64,000 nt of DNA. Source: Axinella damicornis (lineage: Eukaryota; Porifera; Demospongiae; Axinellida; Axinellidae). Both the position numbers and the translations under genes were made by a program. The notes beneath the pieces are model-generated. The model made no database searches. It was not told where the DNA came from and was given only the letters and a program-made list of their open reading frames with translations. How positions within the stretch are numbered: position 1 is the stretch's first letter; each line of letters begins with the position of its first letter. Below are positions 1 to 11,803 of the stretch, piece by piece. Location: assembly GCA_963931865.1 (NCBI GenBank), contig OZ007511.1:294836-358835 (forward strand), written 5' to 3'.

Positions 1-483
1 TTGCAAGCTCAAGATTCCACATATCTGCACTTTATGTGAAGTATTTCACACATGCTAACTTAGAATATGCGCCTACCAATGCATGTCATTCACGCTTTAC
101 CACCCTTGCTGTGAACTGAAACATCCTGCATGCCTGGGATTGTCATCATTGCGTGACCTCTTTGCCACTGAGATTCACATCCAGCAATCAGCAATCCATC
201 ATTTTGTTATCGACCTGCTCTGCATTATAATCAAAGATGACTATGCGTATGCTGGTCAAGAGGCATATCACCTTCTTCACAGCAGGTGATGTACGTATTG
301 CACACCAACTGCCCATGGGTTATGAATTGACCAGGTGTTCCTGCTATTTCCATAGCAACATGATCAACAGATGCTTTGCCATCACCTGCAGCTGTAACTA
401 GCTGTAATTGCTTATTCATCACCAAATATCCACAGCAAGTGATATATAGCTATGTTCAACACCTTCCTTCCTTCCTTCTGCAG
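1..483. other. No gene recognised; probably an intron of gene A
   Basis: No exon with Calx-beta, EGF or other recognisable coding signature was found on either strand. The next exon (484) opens in phase 1 directly after a polypyrimidine tract and CAG, so this stretch is best read as the 3' part of an intron whose upstream exon lies outside the window. Confidence 0.5.
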
Positions 484-3400
484 CTTTTCCGGTTATCATT
501 GACTTCACTAATGGCACACAAGTGTCCGTGGATGCTGGATCTGGAGACAGCCAAATCTGTGTACAATTCACAGTGAATAGTACTGAGGATACCATTGGAG
601 AGCGAGAGGTTGTGGTCAGCTACACGATGAATGATGACACTGCCACTGGTATGTTGTACTGTGTATAATGCTCTAATGACATCCTCAGTAAGGCATTTGC
701 CACTTTAGTAACTGACTGAGGTTGGAGTTACACTTGTTGGGTCATCTCTCTCTCTCACTCTCTCTCTCTCACACACACACATACCCTGCCCCTCCTTCCC
801 CCCATTCTTCTTTCTCTTTGAAATGCAGGTGGTGAGGACTATACAGCATTCACGGGCAATCTTACGTTCACCAACTCAACCAGGATCAGGTGTATCCCAC
901 TCGATATCCTCCCAGACCGAGGAAACACTGTGGTGGAGGAAGACGAAACCTTCTTTGTTGTCCTCCAAACAGATCAACCAGCAGAAGTAATCTTCGAGAA
1001 CCAGCAAGCGAATGTGACCATTATTGAAACCGATGGTGAGCGGAGAAACCCTTTCCCGTGTTAACAATCTAATTCTGATTGATGCAGTAACCATATACCA
1101 TTGCAGTGATACTATTTACAGTACCTCTCATAAACAATTCTCATTTTTGTGTGTTCCAGTTTGTATTTATGCATGTGTGTTCCAGCATCATAGTGATGCT
1201 GGGTACAACAGGTGATGGTACAAGACATTTGATAATACGGTAATTGAATCTCTCTGCAGTTGCCACAGTGAGCTATGCTAATGCAAGCAATGCACGTGTG
1301 TTCGAAGAGGACGGGGCTACTTCACTGTGTTTCACAGTTGAGACAGCCATTGAGAGAGCAGGGCTGTCACTGCATCTGGCTGTTGACAACAGCCCGGCAA
1401 TGATGATGACATCAACCCGATTTGCCACTGAAAATGGTATGTCAGATCTGTGTGCTAGAAATTATTATTCTCACAAAACCTCCCATTTGAAATGATGCAT
1501 ATAAGCATGATCAGTTTTGATTTCTGAGTAACAGAGAACATCTTGTATGCAATAAGGAAGCTCTGTATACTTGAAGATCAGACTAACGGTGCAGTAACAC
1601 AACGGGCATTCCATCCATATTAAATTGCATTGTAACATCTACCTACTATTTACAATTGTGTAACTGTACATGGGAACTTTCAGTTTCATATTTAAGTTCA
1701 GATCGAGACGTTTCTCATTGTCCCCATATCCTCTTTCCAGTGGACTTCAGTCTCCCGATGGTGTACCTCTCCCTCCCCTCACCCGTATCTGCCATGAGTC
1801 AGCACTGTGTATCCATCAATATCATCGATGATCAGCGGCGGGAGCTGGAAGAATCCTTCTTCCTGTCTGCATCTGGCGGCAGTTTTATCTCAGCACCTGC
1901 AGTTCCACTGGGATTTGTCATCATTGACAATGATGGTACGTTTGATCAGTCAGTATGTCTGTTCTATTGTTTCTCTGTCCATCATTCTGCCTCCGTACAT
2001 CGCACGCGTGATATTTTCCAAACTCCTCTTCCATCTTCATGAGCAGAAAATTAATAAGAATGACAAATTTTGCTTGTGTTCTTTCAAACAGTTGTGTGGG
2101 TTTTCTTTGGAGGGCCATTCTCACGCTCTGTTGGTGAGGGCAGTGGAGAGGTGAGGGTGGAGGTTATGGTGGAGGGAGAGTCAGATGCAGCTGTGACCGT
2201 CACCGTGAGGAGCAGAGATGGCTCGGCAGCTGGGCAAGGTTACTAGCTGCACATTTGTAGATTCCTGTAGCTACGCAGTGAGATTGATAAAATCATTACA
2301 GCACTGTTTCTATTAGGTCTACCCATTCATTGATGTCTGTCAGTATAATTAATGTAGCAATAGTTCTCTACTATCCAGAATTGTTCACTCCGACACCTGC
2401 TCAAAGTTGCCGTGATGGGCAGCTTAGGCTTGGCGATGACAGTGTTGGGTCTGCTGGTGCCTTCTACCATCAGGGGAGAGTGGAGGTGTGCATCAATAAC
2501 ACATACGGAGCAATCTGCGATGTGGGCTGGGACCAGCTAGATGCTCAAGTTGCTTGCCGTGATTTGGGATACAACTCGACAAATTTTGGTAGGTAGACCC
2601 GCATGAATGTTGGCCACTTAGAAAAGGTGAACCCAAGACACACCATAACCGCAAGGTACACTACTCATACTCCTTCAGAAGCACAAGTAGTGAACGGTTC
2701 AAACTTTGGTCCCTGGAATGGCCCTGTCTTCCTGGAGAATGTGATGTGTGCTGGTACCGAAGCGGTTGGGACTGAGTGCCCCACACCTGGTGTGGGGGTG
2801 ATCACTGACCCAGAGTGCAACAACCCTAGTCGAACTGCCGGAGTGCGGTGCATTGCAAGTGAGTTGAGCAAAACAGTCTGTTCTTTGATAACCTTCACGG
2901 GCATTGTAACGTGTTCATAGGTAGATTTATTTGTAGTCAGCCAAGACAAAAGTGCCATGTTCAGCCTGTGATTGACCACTGTATCAGATCGCAACAGAAT
3001 TCGCTATGCAATTGTAACGCCACATTTTGGTGCCTAGACAGGAATGAGCTAGAGTCCTTGAATTACTGGCTATCGGTGCGTATGAATGAAATGCTAAACA
3101 TTTCTACCAATAGGGTCAGCCATTGACTACATCGAAGTTGACAGAGTGGTGACCTTTAGAGTGCTGACCTTTGGGTTTGATCAAGAATTCTCTGGTTCTG
3201 GTCCCGGTTCCGGAGAGCAGATTGCAAGCGAGTCCGTTCTTGTGTCCATTATTGATGATAATGTCTTGGAGGGAAACCAGGACTTCTATATCACACTGGA
3301 AAGCAGCGATGCAGGCGTCGACCTTTCACTCATGAATACGACTGAAGTCACCATTATTGACAATGATGGTATGCATTGCATCTCAAAAATATCATTGTTT

Positions 3401-6059
3401 TGATAACCATGTGACCTCTGTGGGAAGTCATAATGATCCCCCACATAATCTCTTGTCATAGGGGTCACAACATGGTATGGTATAAATCATGTGACCTGGA
3501 TTATGCGACAGTCCGCATTTCAACATACTCTTTTTCCATTGCAGAAGTACGTGTTGCATTTCAGCAGGAAACATACTCGGTTAGGGAGGGCGATGGCAGT
3601 GTGGCCGTCTGTGTGGAGATCTCAGGAGTTGATCTCGACATTGAGTTGACCTTCAATCTGTCTGCAACAATTGACGGATCCGCCGCTTTCTCAGGTATGC
3701 ATGACAGTGTTTGCTATACAGGCAGCTGGCATTGTCCACTCTCCTCACAGCATTGGTTAGCTTCAGATTTCCCAGCATTGCGAGGCAACCTGCATGATGA
3801 AAGGGTGGGACACTTTTGCCATACGACTCAGCTTCAAGAGAGAACCAGACAACCCATGCCATAAGATGTATCCACCAAAAGCCTCCTTTGGCCCCATTTA
3901 CTGTCATTCGTTGATCGCACACTTCAAAATGAATGATCCCATCTTGGGTTAAAGTGCCATATCCTACTCTCTCCCTCCAGCCCTACTCACATTCAGTGGC
4001 GTCACCAGAGTGCAGTGTGTCGATGTGCCTGTGTCCGATGATCAGATAGTGGAGGAGGGAGAGATGATTCTGCTGTCCTTGTCACCAATTAACATGCCCC
4101 TCATGGTGGATCCTGGCTCTGTCACTACTGCTGTCGTCATGGTGATTGATGATGATGGTGAGTACGTGCATGTCTACATAATTATGTGTGTGTTTGTGTG
4201 TGCAGTGATATGTACTTATCTCTATTTGTGTGTGTGTACAGGAAAGGCATTACACGTATGACAAGCACCATTGTTCTTATACCTACTTGCAGTGATCACA
4301 ATCAGTCTTGTTTCTGGAGCTATCTCCCTGGCAGAAGGAGTAGGATCATACTCCATCGAAGTCTCTTACACTGGGCAAATAGCTGCCGGTGTTGGCCCAT
4401 TGAGAGCTCGACTGACGACCCAGGACAGAACTGCAAGCGGTGAGAACCCATTGTGGTTAAACCATTAGACTTCGTGTAAGCAATTATACTCACAACATCG
4501 CAAACCATACCCCTGTAAGTGAGGGAGAGCCTTTCTTGAATGATACCATGAGCTCTGCTAGAATCATTAATCTGTTTTCTTTTTGTTGATACAGCTGGAG
4601 ATGACTATAGTCCAGTAAGTACGGAGCTCAACTTCACCGGTAGGTCCCTTCCGGGTGGGGTCAACATCACAGCTGCTACGGTTACCATCATAAGTGACAA
4701 CATTGTTGAGAGAGATGAGCAATTTCAGATTGTGCTGGAAGTCTCCGACAGCCGTATTTCATTTCCTGGAAATGGGAACACCTCCACAGTGACCATACTC
4801 GATGACGACAGTAAGTGGGTTTAATGCCCCTGTAGTATAACTCCTTTACATTACTGCCTGGCAACGATATGAATATCGTGCATCATTGAACGTTACCAGT
4901 ACTATATAAAATGCAAGTGTGTGCAGCTAGAATTTTTTCTCCTTTAGTATGTTCATAGCTATATAGCAAAAGGCACAGCACAACTCGTGTATATCAAACT
5001 GCATGTGGCCTATACTCTGTCCCTCACAACTGCACGCGGCCTATTCTCTGTCGCGGCCTATTCTCTGTCCCTCACAACTGCATGCGGCTTATTCTCTGTC
5101 CCTCACAACTGCACGCGGCCTATTCTCTGTCCCTCACAACTGCACACGGCCTATTCTCTGTCCCTCACAACTGCACGCGGCCTATTCTCTGTCCCTCACA
5201 GCTGTGGATGCGAGTTTCTCTGAGACTAATGTCACGGTAATGGAGGGGAATGGGAGTGTCACCCTCCAGCTGTCTTTGATGGGGGAGCTTGATAGCAGCA
5301 TTTCAGTGAGTGTGCAGGTGCAATCACGAGATGGAACGGCCACTGGTGAGTCAGAGGTTGAGACTGGATGGTTTAATCAGACCTCAATCACAAGCTGTCA
5401 GTGTGATCCAACAGTTGCTGGTCTTTAATATCAAGCCTGTTCATTTCTCTCCTTCAGCTGCGGCTCCTGGTGACTACACCGCCCTCATGAGAACCCTCAC
5501 TCTCACCAGCTCCTCAACCATCTCCATAGCAATCTCCGATGATGTTGTTGTTGAAGACGATGAACAGTTCACGGTCGTGCTGAGCAGCTCTGACCCAAAC
5601 GTCATGACATCAGTCATGCAAACAACGGTGACCATCGCCGACGATGACAGAGGTGTGTATGGTTTAGAATAACTATAGGACAGCATATCATAATTATGCT
5701 ATATGCAGTCTATACCAATAGCATCTAGCTACAACTTGTGTATTACACAAATATTACGTGCCCACCTTAATGTCAGGTATTGAGCTCTTTTTAACTCCTC
5801 CCAGCTAACTGCTTGCATCCTATAGCAGATAGTATAGTGATCATGATGGTCCGAATTTACACAAATCTTTTTACACTTTTATCCAGCTGTTCGTGTTCAA
5901 TTTGAGCAGACAAATTACAACGTGTCTGAGGGTGACGCTACTGTAACCATTTGTGCAGTAGTGGACTCCATTCTGGAGAGAGACGTTAACATCACTGTCA
6001 GAACCTGCGTTTTAGCTGACAGTGCAACAGAAGGAGGTACGTAGATGGTGGAGGAATAA

Positions 6060-6092
<33 letters not shown>

Positions 6093-9000
6093 GACACCAT
6101 TAATCCATATACTTATAGAGCTCCACTTGATCATGATATGCATCATGTACTTCTATAAGTAGTGTGCTCAAACTAAACGACCTGCAGCTAATTTCAGGAA
6201 TAGGTTACATCTTGAAGAATTGCACGACCTTGTCAATACTAGTATGCCATTGGGCCCGTGGCAGAGGAAGTACTTGTATGCATTATTGTTTCATAATGAA
6301 TTTCTGAGCATAAATTATTACTGTAACACCGATGAACATAGTCTGAGCGTAATAACATCATTATGTTTACCACGTGGACACATTTCTCCCTTCCTCTCTC
6401 TCTCTACCTCCCTCCACTCTCTCTCAACCACTAAAGTGGATTACATGGACCCCATCCCTGGACAACTCAGATTCAGTTCCATAGCCAGTACACGCCAATG
6501 CTTCACAGTGGCCATCACAGATGACAACATCTTTGAACGGTTGGAAACATTCTCCGTGGGACTATCCTCTAGCGATCCAAATCTGACGCTGGTGGGACCT
6601 GGTGGTGTGGTAACTGCACTGGTTGATATCATTGATAACGATGGTAAGTTGAAATCAAACACTGGCTGTACTTTATAGCTAGCTAGTTGGCTGTGCTCAA
6701 CAATAGGATGCAAATGATATGGTAATGAGTAGAGTTCTCTTAATCCCTGTCCTTCCCAGTTGTGAGTGTGGATTTCACTGAGTCTGCAGTCATGGTAACA
6801 GAGGGAGACGGAAGTGTCACTCTTACTGTCTCTGTAACTGGGCAGCTGAGTCCTGCGGTCTCAGTCAGTGTGTGGGTGGCCACGATGGATGGAACTGCCA
6901 GTGGTGAGAACCTGTGCTAGCTGCTTAACAAATTTAACTTTGCTTCAAACTTTGAATAGAGTAGTCACTGTCGTACAGACTTTGCTGCTGTTCAAGATGT
7001 TCCCTATCCTTCAGCTCCAGGTGACTACTCTACACTCAGCAGCACTCTCACCTTCACCAGCTCCACAACCATGAGAAATGTTTCCATAGCAATCTTCAAT
7101 GATGCAGTTGTAGAAAGAAATGAACAGTTTGCAGTTACGCTGAGTAGCTCTGACCGGAACGTCATCACATCGGCTAACCCAGCAGGTGTCTCCATCAGCA
7201 ATGATGACGGTACGTACCACATGCACAGTTTGTCCATTGCTACTTACTGATGCGAGTACTCTAGCAGAGGAACAAAACTTGTGCATATCATACGGCCTAT
7301 TCTCTGTCCCTCACAGCTGTGGATGTGAGTTTCTCTGAGACTAATGTCACGGTAATGGAGGGGAATGGGAGTGTCACCCTCCAGCTGTCTTTGATGGGGG
7401 AGCTTGATAGCAGCATTTCAGTGAGTGTGCAGGTGCGATCACGAGATGGAACGGCCACTGGTGAGTCAGAGGTTGAGAAGCTGTCCACTGGATGGTTTAA
7501 TCAAACCTCACTTTCAAGCTGTTAGTGCTATCCAACAGTTTCCGGTCTTTCAAGACTGTTTATTTCTCTCCTTCAGCTCCTGGTGACTACACCGCCCTCA
7601 TGAGAACCCTCACTCTCACCAGCTCCTCAACCATCTCCATAGCAATCTCCGATGATGTTGTTGTTGAAGACGATGAACAGTTCGCGGTGGTGCTGAGCAG
7701 CTCTGACTCAAACGTCATCATATCAGTCAACCAAACGACGATCACCATCGTCAATGATGATGGTACGTTACCCCATCATAGCCAAGAGTTCTTTCTCGTA
7801 GTATAATGATGATGGTACGTTACCCCATCATAGCCAAGAGTTCTTTCTCGTAGTATAATGATGATGGTATGTTACCCCATCATAGCCAAGAGTTCTTTCT
7901 CGTAGTATAATGATGATGGTACGTTACCCCATCATAGCCAAGAGTTCTTTCTCGTAGTATAATGATGATGGTATGTTACCCCATCATAGCCAAGAGTTCT
8001 TTCTCGTAGTATAATGATGATGGTACGTTACCCCATCATAGCCAAGAGTTCTTTCTCGTAGTATAATGATGATGGTACGTTACCCCATCATAGCCAAGAG
8101 TTCTTTCTCGTAGTATAATGATGATGGTACGTTACCCCATCATAGCCAAGAGTTCTTTCTCGTAGTATAATGATGATGGTACGTTACCCCATCATAGCCA
8201 AGAGTTCTTTCTCGTAGTATAATGATGATGGTACGTTACCCATCATAGCCAAGAGTTCTTTCTCGTAGTATAATGATGATGGTACGTTACCCCATCATAG
8301 CCAAGAGTTCTTTCTCGTAGTATAATGATGATGGTACGTTACCCCATCATAGCCAAGAGTTCTTTCTCGTAGTATAATGATGATGGTACGTTACCCCATC
8401 ATAGCCAAGAGTTCTTTCTCGTAGTATAATGATGATGGTACGTTACCCCGTCATAGCCAAGAGTTCTTACTTGTAGTATAATGTTTCAACATAACCTACT
8501 GTTTCCCCCTCCCCCCTTCACTCCAGACCCCTGCACCCCATCACCCTGTGACCCTAACGCTGTGTGCATGAGTGAAGATGGAGGGAACTTCACCTGCACC
8601 TGCATACCTCCATACATTGGTGATGGTTTCACATGCACAAGTAAGTGTGTTCTCAGTAATAGCTCTGAGTGTGTACCAGACTGGTGTATACTTACCATTG
8701 CATTGCCACTAATTGTTATGTTTTTAGAAAACCAATTTTAATGTGTTCTAAAGTGTGTACATGTATCAATGCTAGAAGAGATGCATACCTATAGCCATGT
8801 CTGAACCACAATCACCGTTTCTCTCACCTTATTAGGGATGATGATGGGAGATGACCCTCACTTCAGTGTGGTGCTGCCGAGCGAAAAACTCTTGTGCTTC
8901 TCAGTACAGGGGGACCACAGCCTTAGCTACAACCTGATCAGCAATAGAATGCTGCACATGAATGCCATTTTCATTCCCGATTCCCGGAGAGAAGAGGTTA

Positions 9001-9790
9001 CATGGATTGGTTCATTGGGCATCATGGTTGCTGACTCATCTGCTAAAAGAGTGAACGAAACCAGCTTGTTGTTCGAAATTAAATCCCAGAGAGTTACCAT
9101 TAATAACAAGGTGAAGCTCATCGCCAAGAACATTGACAAGATAACGATATCAAATGGAAAGCTTAGCATTTCAGAGGCACCCCGATTCCAAGGTTTCCGA
9201 TACCCAAAGGTTCTTGTCAATCTGGATGATGCCGGTCTAAGGTTCACTGTGATGTTTAAGAACGAGCATCTTGATATGTTCTGGCACAGCACTGGACAGC
9301 AGAATGAAGACTCACACGGGCTGATTGGTGAGCTATCACATTTCCCATGCACATCCGCATGTAGTGCTATGATTGTCGATAGTTTCCAAAGGCATTATAC
9401 AAAGTGGATTAGTGTATTGTCCACACACTGTAGTGCAATGAGATTGTCTAGCTGCTGTGCATTGACAAGCCAGTTCAACATCTTCCTCTTCTCTCTTTTC
9501 TATCTAAAGGTCAGTTCTTCCGGAAGGGAGTTGAGGTTGATACAGTGCGTAAGATCCTGATCCTGCCTGCCAAGGAGCCGGTGCCTGTGATGCGTCGTCC
9601 CGTGTGGAGCTTCATGGAACGTGAGGTGGCTGATGACCAGCTCTGCTGGACCGCCATGAACCCAGGCTACCAGGGAGAGGGGCTCATCGAGGGAGTTCAC
9701 AAAGACTATATAGTGGAGAATGTGCTTGACAGCGGTTTTGTGTTCAAACATCAGCCACTGACATCCAAACATCAGACTCGGTTCCTATAG
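484..9790 (+). CDS. Gene A (5' partial): secreted protein with nine Calx-beta domains, SRCR, EGF and ITIH_C
   Basis: Exons: 484-648, 829-1035, 1260-1436, 1741-1935, 2092-2238, 2379-2588, 2679-2858, 3114-3368, 3545-3694, 3981-4157, 4293-4439, 4595-4810, 5202-5345, 5458-5652, 5887-6036, 6437-6643, 6760-6903, 7015-7209, 7317-7460, 7577-7762, 8527-8640, 8836-9327, 9510-9790 (TAG). All junctions are phase 1 and the join stays open for about 1491 residues. First-half Calx-beta exons end in patterns like DGTATG; second halves carry GDYT, then DD..VE.DE.F and end in acidic DND/DDD, which in this family helps bind calcium. The third Calx-beta is split by an SRCR domain (residues about 297-427). One EGF (six Cys, about 1197-1234) precedes an ITIH_C domain (about 1235-1491) containing GDDPHF and HGLIGQFF. 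No membrane segment follows, so a secreted or matrix protein is inferred. Exon 10 encodes a shortened second half that lacks the usual DY start. The N-terminus is outside the window. Function is unknown; sponge aggregation-factor-like adhesion is possible. Confidence 0.85.
2379..2858 (+). other. SRCR domain exon pair inside a Calx-beta domain of gene A
   Basis: Two exons (2379-2588 and 2679-2858), separated by a 90-bp intron, encode one scavenger receptor cysteine-rich domain. It opens with SCRDGQLRLG and continues with GRVEVC, AICDVGWD and VACRDLGY. The second exon holds ENVMCAGTE and ends at GVRC. Eight cysteines are visible. The upstream exon (2092-2238) is a first-half Calx-beta and the downstream exon (3114-3368) a second half, so the SRCR pair sits at the ordinary mid-domain intron position. 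The acceptor at 2678 was chosen because it keeps phase 1 and follows a pyrimidine tract. Confidence 0.8.
5010..5201. repeat. 31-bp tandem repeat of a 3' splice-site sequence
   Basis: About six copies with starts near 5041, 5058 (short), 5089, 5120, 5151 and 5182. Each contains CTATTCTCTGTCCCTCACA, which is the polypyrimidine tract and near-acceptor of the following exon (5202). In the upstream copies the AG is changed to AA; only the last has CAG. The near-identical exon at 7317 has one unit only. Confidence 0.9.
6060..6091. repeat. Poly(G) tract, 32 nt, in an intron of gene A
   Basis: An uninterrupted run of 32 G lies 24 bases after the exon ending at 6036. Possible G-quadruplex former on the RNA sense strand, or a length artefact of sequencing. 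Confidence 0.9.
7755..8470. repeat. 52-bp minisatellite that repeats the 5' splice site of gene A exon 20
   Basis: About fourteen near-identical copies, period 52 (GGTACGTTACCCCATCAT occurs at 7762, 7814 and so on). The first copy overlaps the end of the exon 7577-7762, so every unit contains GATGATGGTACGTT, that is the exon end plus a good donor. One copy near 8230 lacks a C and two have GTATGT instead of GTACGT. Confidence 0.95.
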
Positions 9791-10987
9791 AACTTCAATT
9801 CCACATTCGGACAGATTCCATAGCTTGATTACATGCATTGTATCAACACTTCCTGTAGTCTGGTAGCATTACAACATGGTTACTCCATAATTATATCACT
9901 TGTAATGTACATTCTGAAGTTTTAATTTAATGGTTCCACAGTCTAGTAATCCTGATCTAATTATGCTGTTATAAGGCACATACGGATTCTGCATTATTGA
10001 TGCAAGTATTTGGTTGCATTGTAATACCAATCATCAACATCCCCTAGAGGGAGGTAGCCCCACAAGCCTGCAGGCATGGCATGCAGTGAAACATTACAAA
10101 TAGAGGTAGCCATAGTGTCTATATGCAGCATAGTCTCCGTTGCCAAACTTATAAGAACTGGACTTTTATACAGCTACTCAGAGGCCATCTGCGGTACAGT
10201 CATATGACCATATAGGGTAATGCTGTTATAGACATGTTACATAATCCAGTAATTCCCATTGGCTGGAATGTTTTGGGGCTCATAAGGAAACCGGTCATCA
10301 GCAGCCACACATGGCTGTAGGAAAGAATAATAACATCGGTCGGTCTTCCTACTGCCGTGCAGCATGATTGGTGGTAGCTATAGGCCTGGGGCTGAGCATC
10401 AGAACGTTTCAGACAATGCTGTACTTTACAGTACAGTCATCTCGACTTCAATCCAGAGGGGATATGAGGTATAAAACTACTCCATGCTTGATATCTGCCT
10501 CACCTGTTGAGTCAGTAGCTAAACAACACATATACCAAAATGGCAGTTGTAATGGGTAATGCTCAACAATCTTGCACAAGTTTGATCGCTTGAGAGCTAA
10601 CAGAGAACACCGATGTCTTCACCATCTGCAGCAAGAGGAATACCCTTGACCCTGGTTACCAGGGATTCTGCTAAATCCTTCAGGGACAAACTAGCTATGC
10701 TGTGTTTGGCATTGGAGAACAACAAAGGACCTAAAATAGACCAGAGACTGGATCTCTAGTCACTCAGAATGCTGGCAAATATACATAGCATGCAGTTTAT
10801 TGCATTCCTTTCCAGATCGTTGCACCAGCAGCTTCGTTTGCACCTGCTGAGGTACAACAAATATTACTGTCCTTGACAGCTATGTGTGCTTCACATAAAA
10901 TAAAATTACTGGGCCTTGTTGTGATCCACCAAACCTAATCGTTATCCACCTTTCTCTCTCCTTCACTGATAGTTATGGCTACCTGCA
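9791..10987. other. 3' flank of gene A; no gene seen
   Basis: AT-rich intergenic sequence after the gene A stop. It contains no recognisable exon, no long open frame and no clear repeat array. An untranslated 3' end of gene A must lie here, but no convincing AATAAA was picked out. Confidence 0.5.
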
Positions 10988-11444
10988 GGCCAGTTCTTCT
11001 GGAAGGAAGTTGAGATTGAAACAGTGTTTGATCCTGGGTGCTCATTCGCATATTCCAGAATAGCACCCAATACCCTGGGGTGCTTCAGTGGTTCCCATGG
11101 TAACCTTCATATAAAGTCATGCAGGTTGACACAATATAGTGACAGTCAGTTTCTGGGAGCAAAGACCATTCCCTTTCCATGCATAGAAAGTCCGTTTTAC
11201 ATCACGGTTACCATGGAAACCACTGTGTAACACCCCATGGTGATATTCTGGAACATGTGATGTGTCGTCCCGTGTGGAGCTTCATGGAGCGTGAGGTGGC
11301 TGATGACCAGCTCTGCTGGACCACCATGAACCCAGGCTACCAGGGAGAGGAACTGATTGATGGAACCTAGTTAGCTACTTTAAATGGGTAGCCTACCTCG
11401 TCATGACATCCTCTCCACTAACTTCAAATTCAAGAAGCAACAGT
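10988..11444 (+). pseudogene. Relic of an ITIH_C last exon, interrupted by a foldback element
   Basis: The segment from GGCCAGTTCTTCTGGAAGG (10988) matches the start of the last exon of genes A to D. The homology breaks at about 11023 and resumes at about 11257 with the conserved stretch encoding CRPVWSFMEREVADDQLCW. It then has a premature TAG at 11368-11370 and a degraded end that still ends in AAGAAGCAACAGTAG. No EGF or first ITIH_C exon precedes it. It is a broken duplicate of the gene's 3' end; the 3' flank (see 11660-11740) is also conserved with genes C and D. Confidence 0.85.
11049..11256. mobile_element. Foldback (MITE-like) insertion in the relic last exon
   Basis: The left end (about 11049-11105, CATATTCCAGAATAGCACC to GTTCCCATGGTAACC) is an imperfect inverted repeat of the right end (about 11206-11256, GGTTACCATGGAAACCACTG to TATTCTGGAACATG). 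The arms are about 50 bp around an interior of about 100 bp. It sits exactly where the relic exon is interrupted. No coding capacity. Confidence 0.65.
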
Positions 11445-11659
11445 AGAACCTGAATGTGAGTTACGGTAGAGTAGCTAGTTCTTTGCTGATTCAAACTGCT
11501 CTATTATTATAACCCCACGTGTAACACATGGGCAACGTATGAGTCACACCTGCCCCACATGCACATGGAGCAGTTAAGCTTTTTGTTATGTCTAAGCTGT
11601 GTAGCTATAGTGCTTGACAAACATTGTGCAAGTTTATATTAAGAGCTATGTATTCTTTC

Positions 11660-11740
11660 ATCACATGTCCTCAGCTACCAACCTATTTAAGGAATGCATA
11701 TTCACAGCTGTAGTTAGGCCTCTGAATCCAGACGTGCACC
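11660..11740. repeat. 3'-flank homology block (copy 1) downstream of the relic exon
   Basis: TTAGGCCTCTGAATCCA and the preceding sequence, including GGAATGCATATTC, recur about 240-250 bp after the stop codons of gene C (around 29940-30015) and gene D (around 39040-39115). The duplicated unit therefore extended past the coding end. Confidence 0.7.
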
Positions 11741-11803
11741 GTACACAGATGCCACCATACACAGATGCCACCATACACAGATGCCACCATACACAGATGC
11801 CAT
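11741..11803. repeat. 16-bp tandem repeat, four copies
   Basis: ACAGATGCCACCATAC repeats at 11745, 11761, 11777 and 11793. Short intergenic minisatellite. Confidence 0.85.

Noticed and set aside
7755..8470. CRISPR-like array
   Set aside because: Units are directly adjacent with no unique spacers; it is a eukaryotic minisatellite.
10988..11444. Alternative last exon of gene A
   Set aside because: Interrupted by an insertion and an early stop, and gene A already has an intact last exon at 9510-9790.
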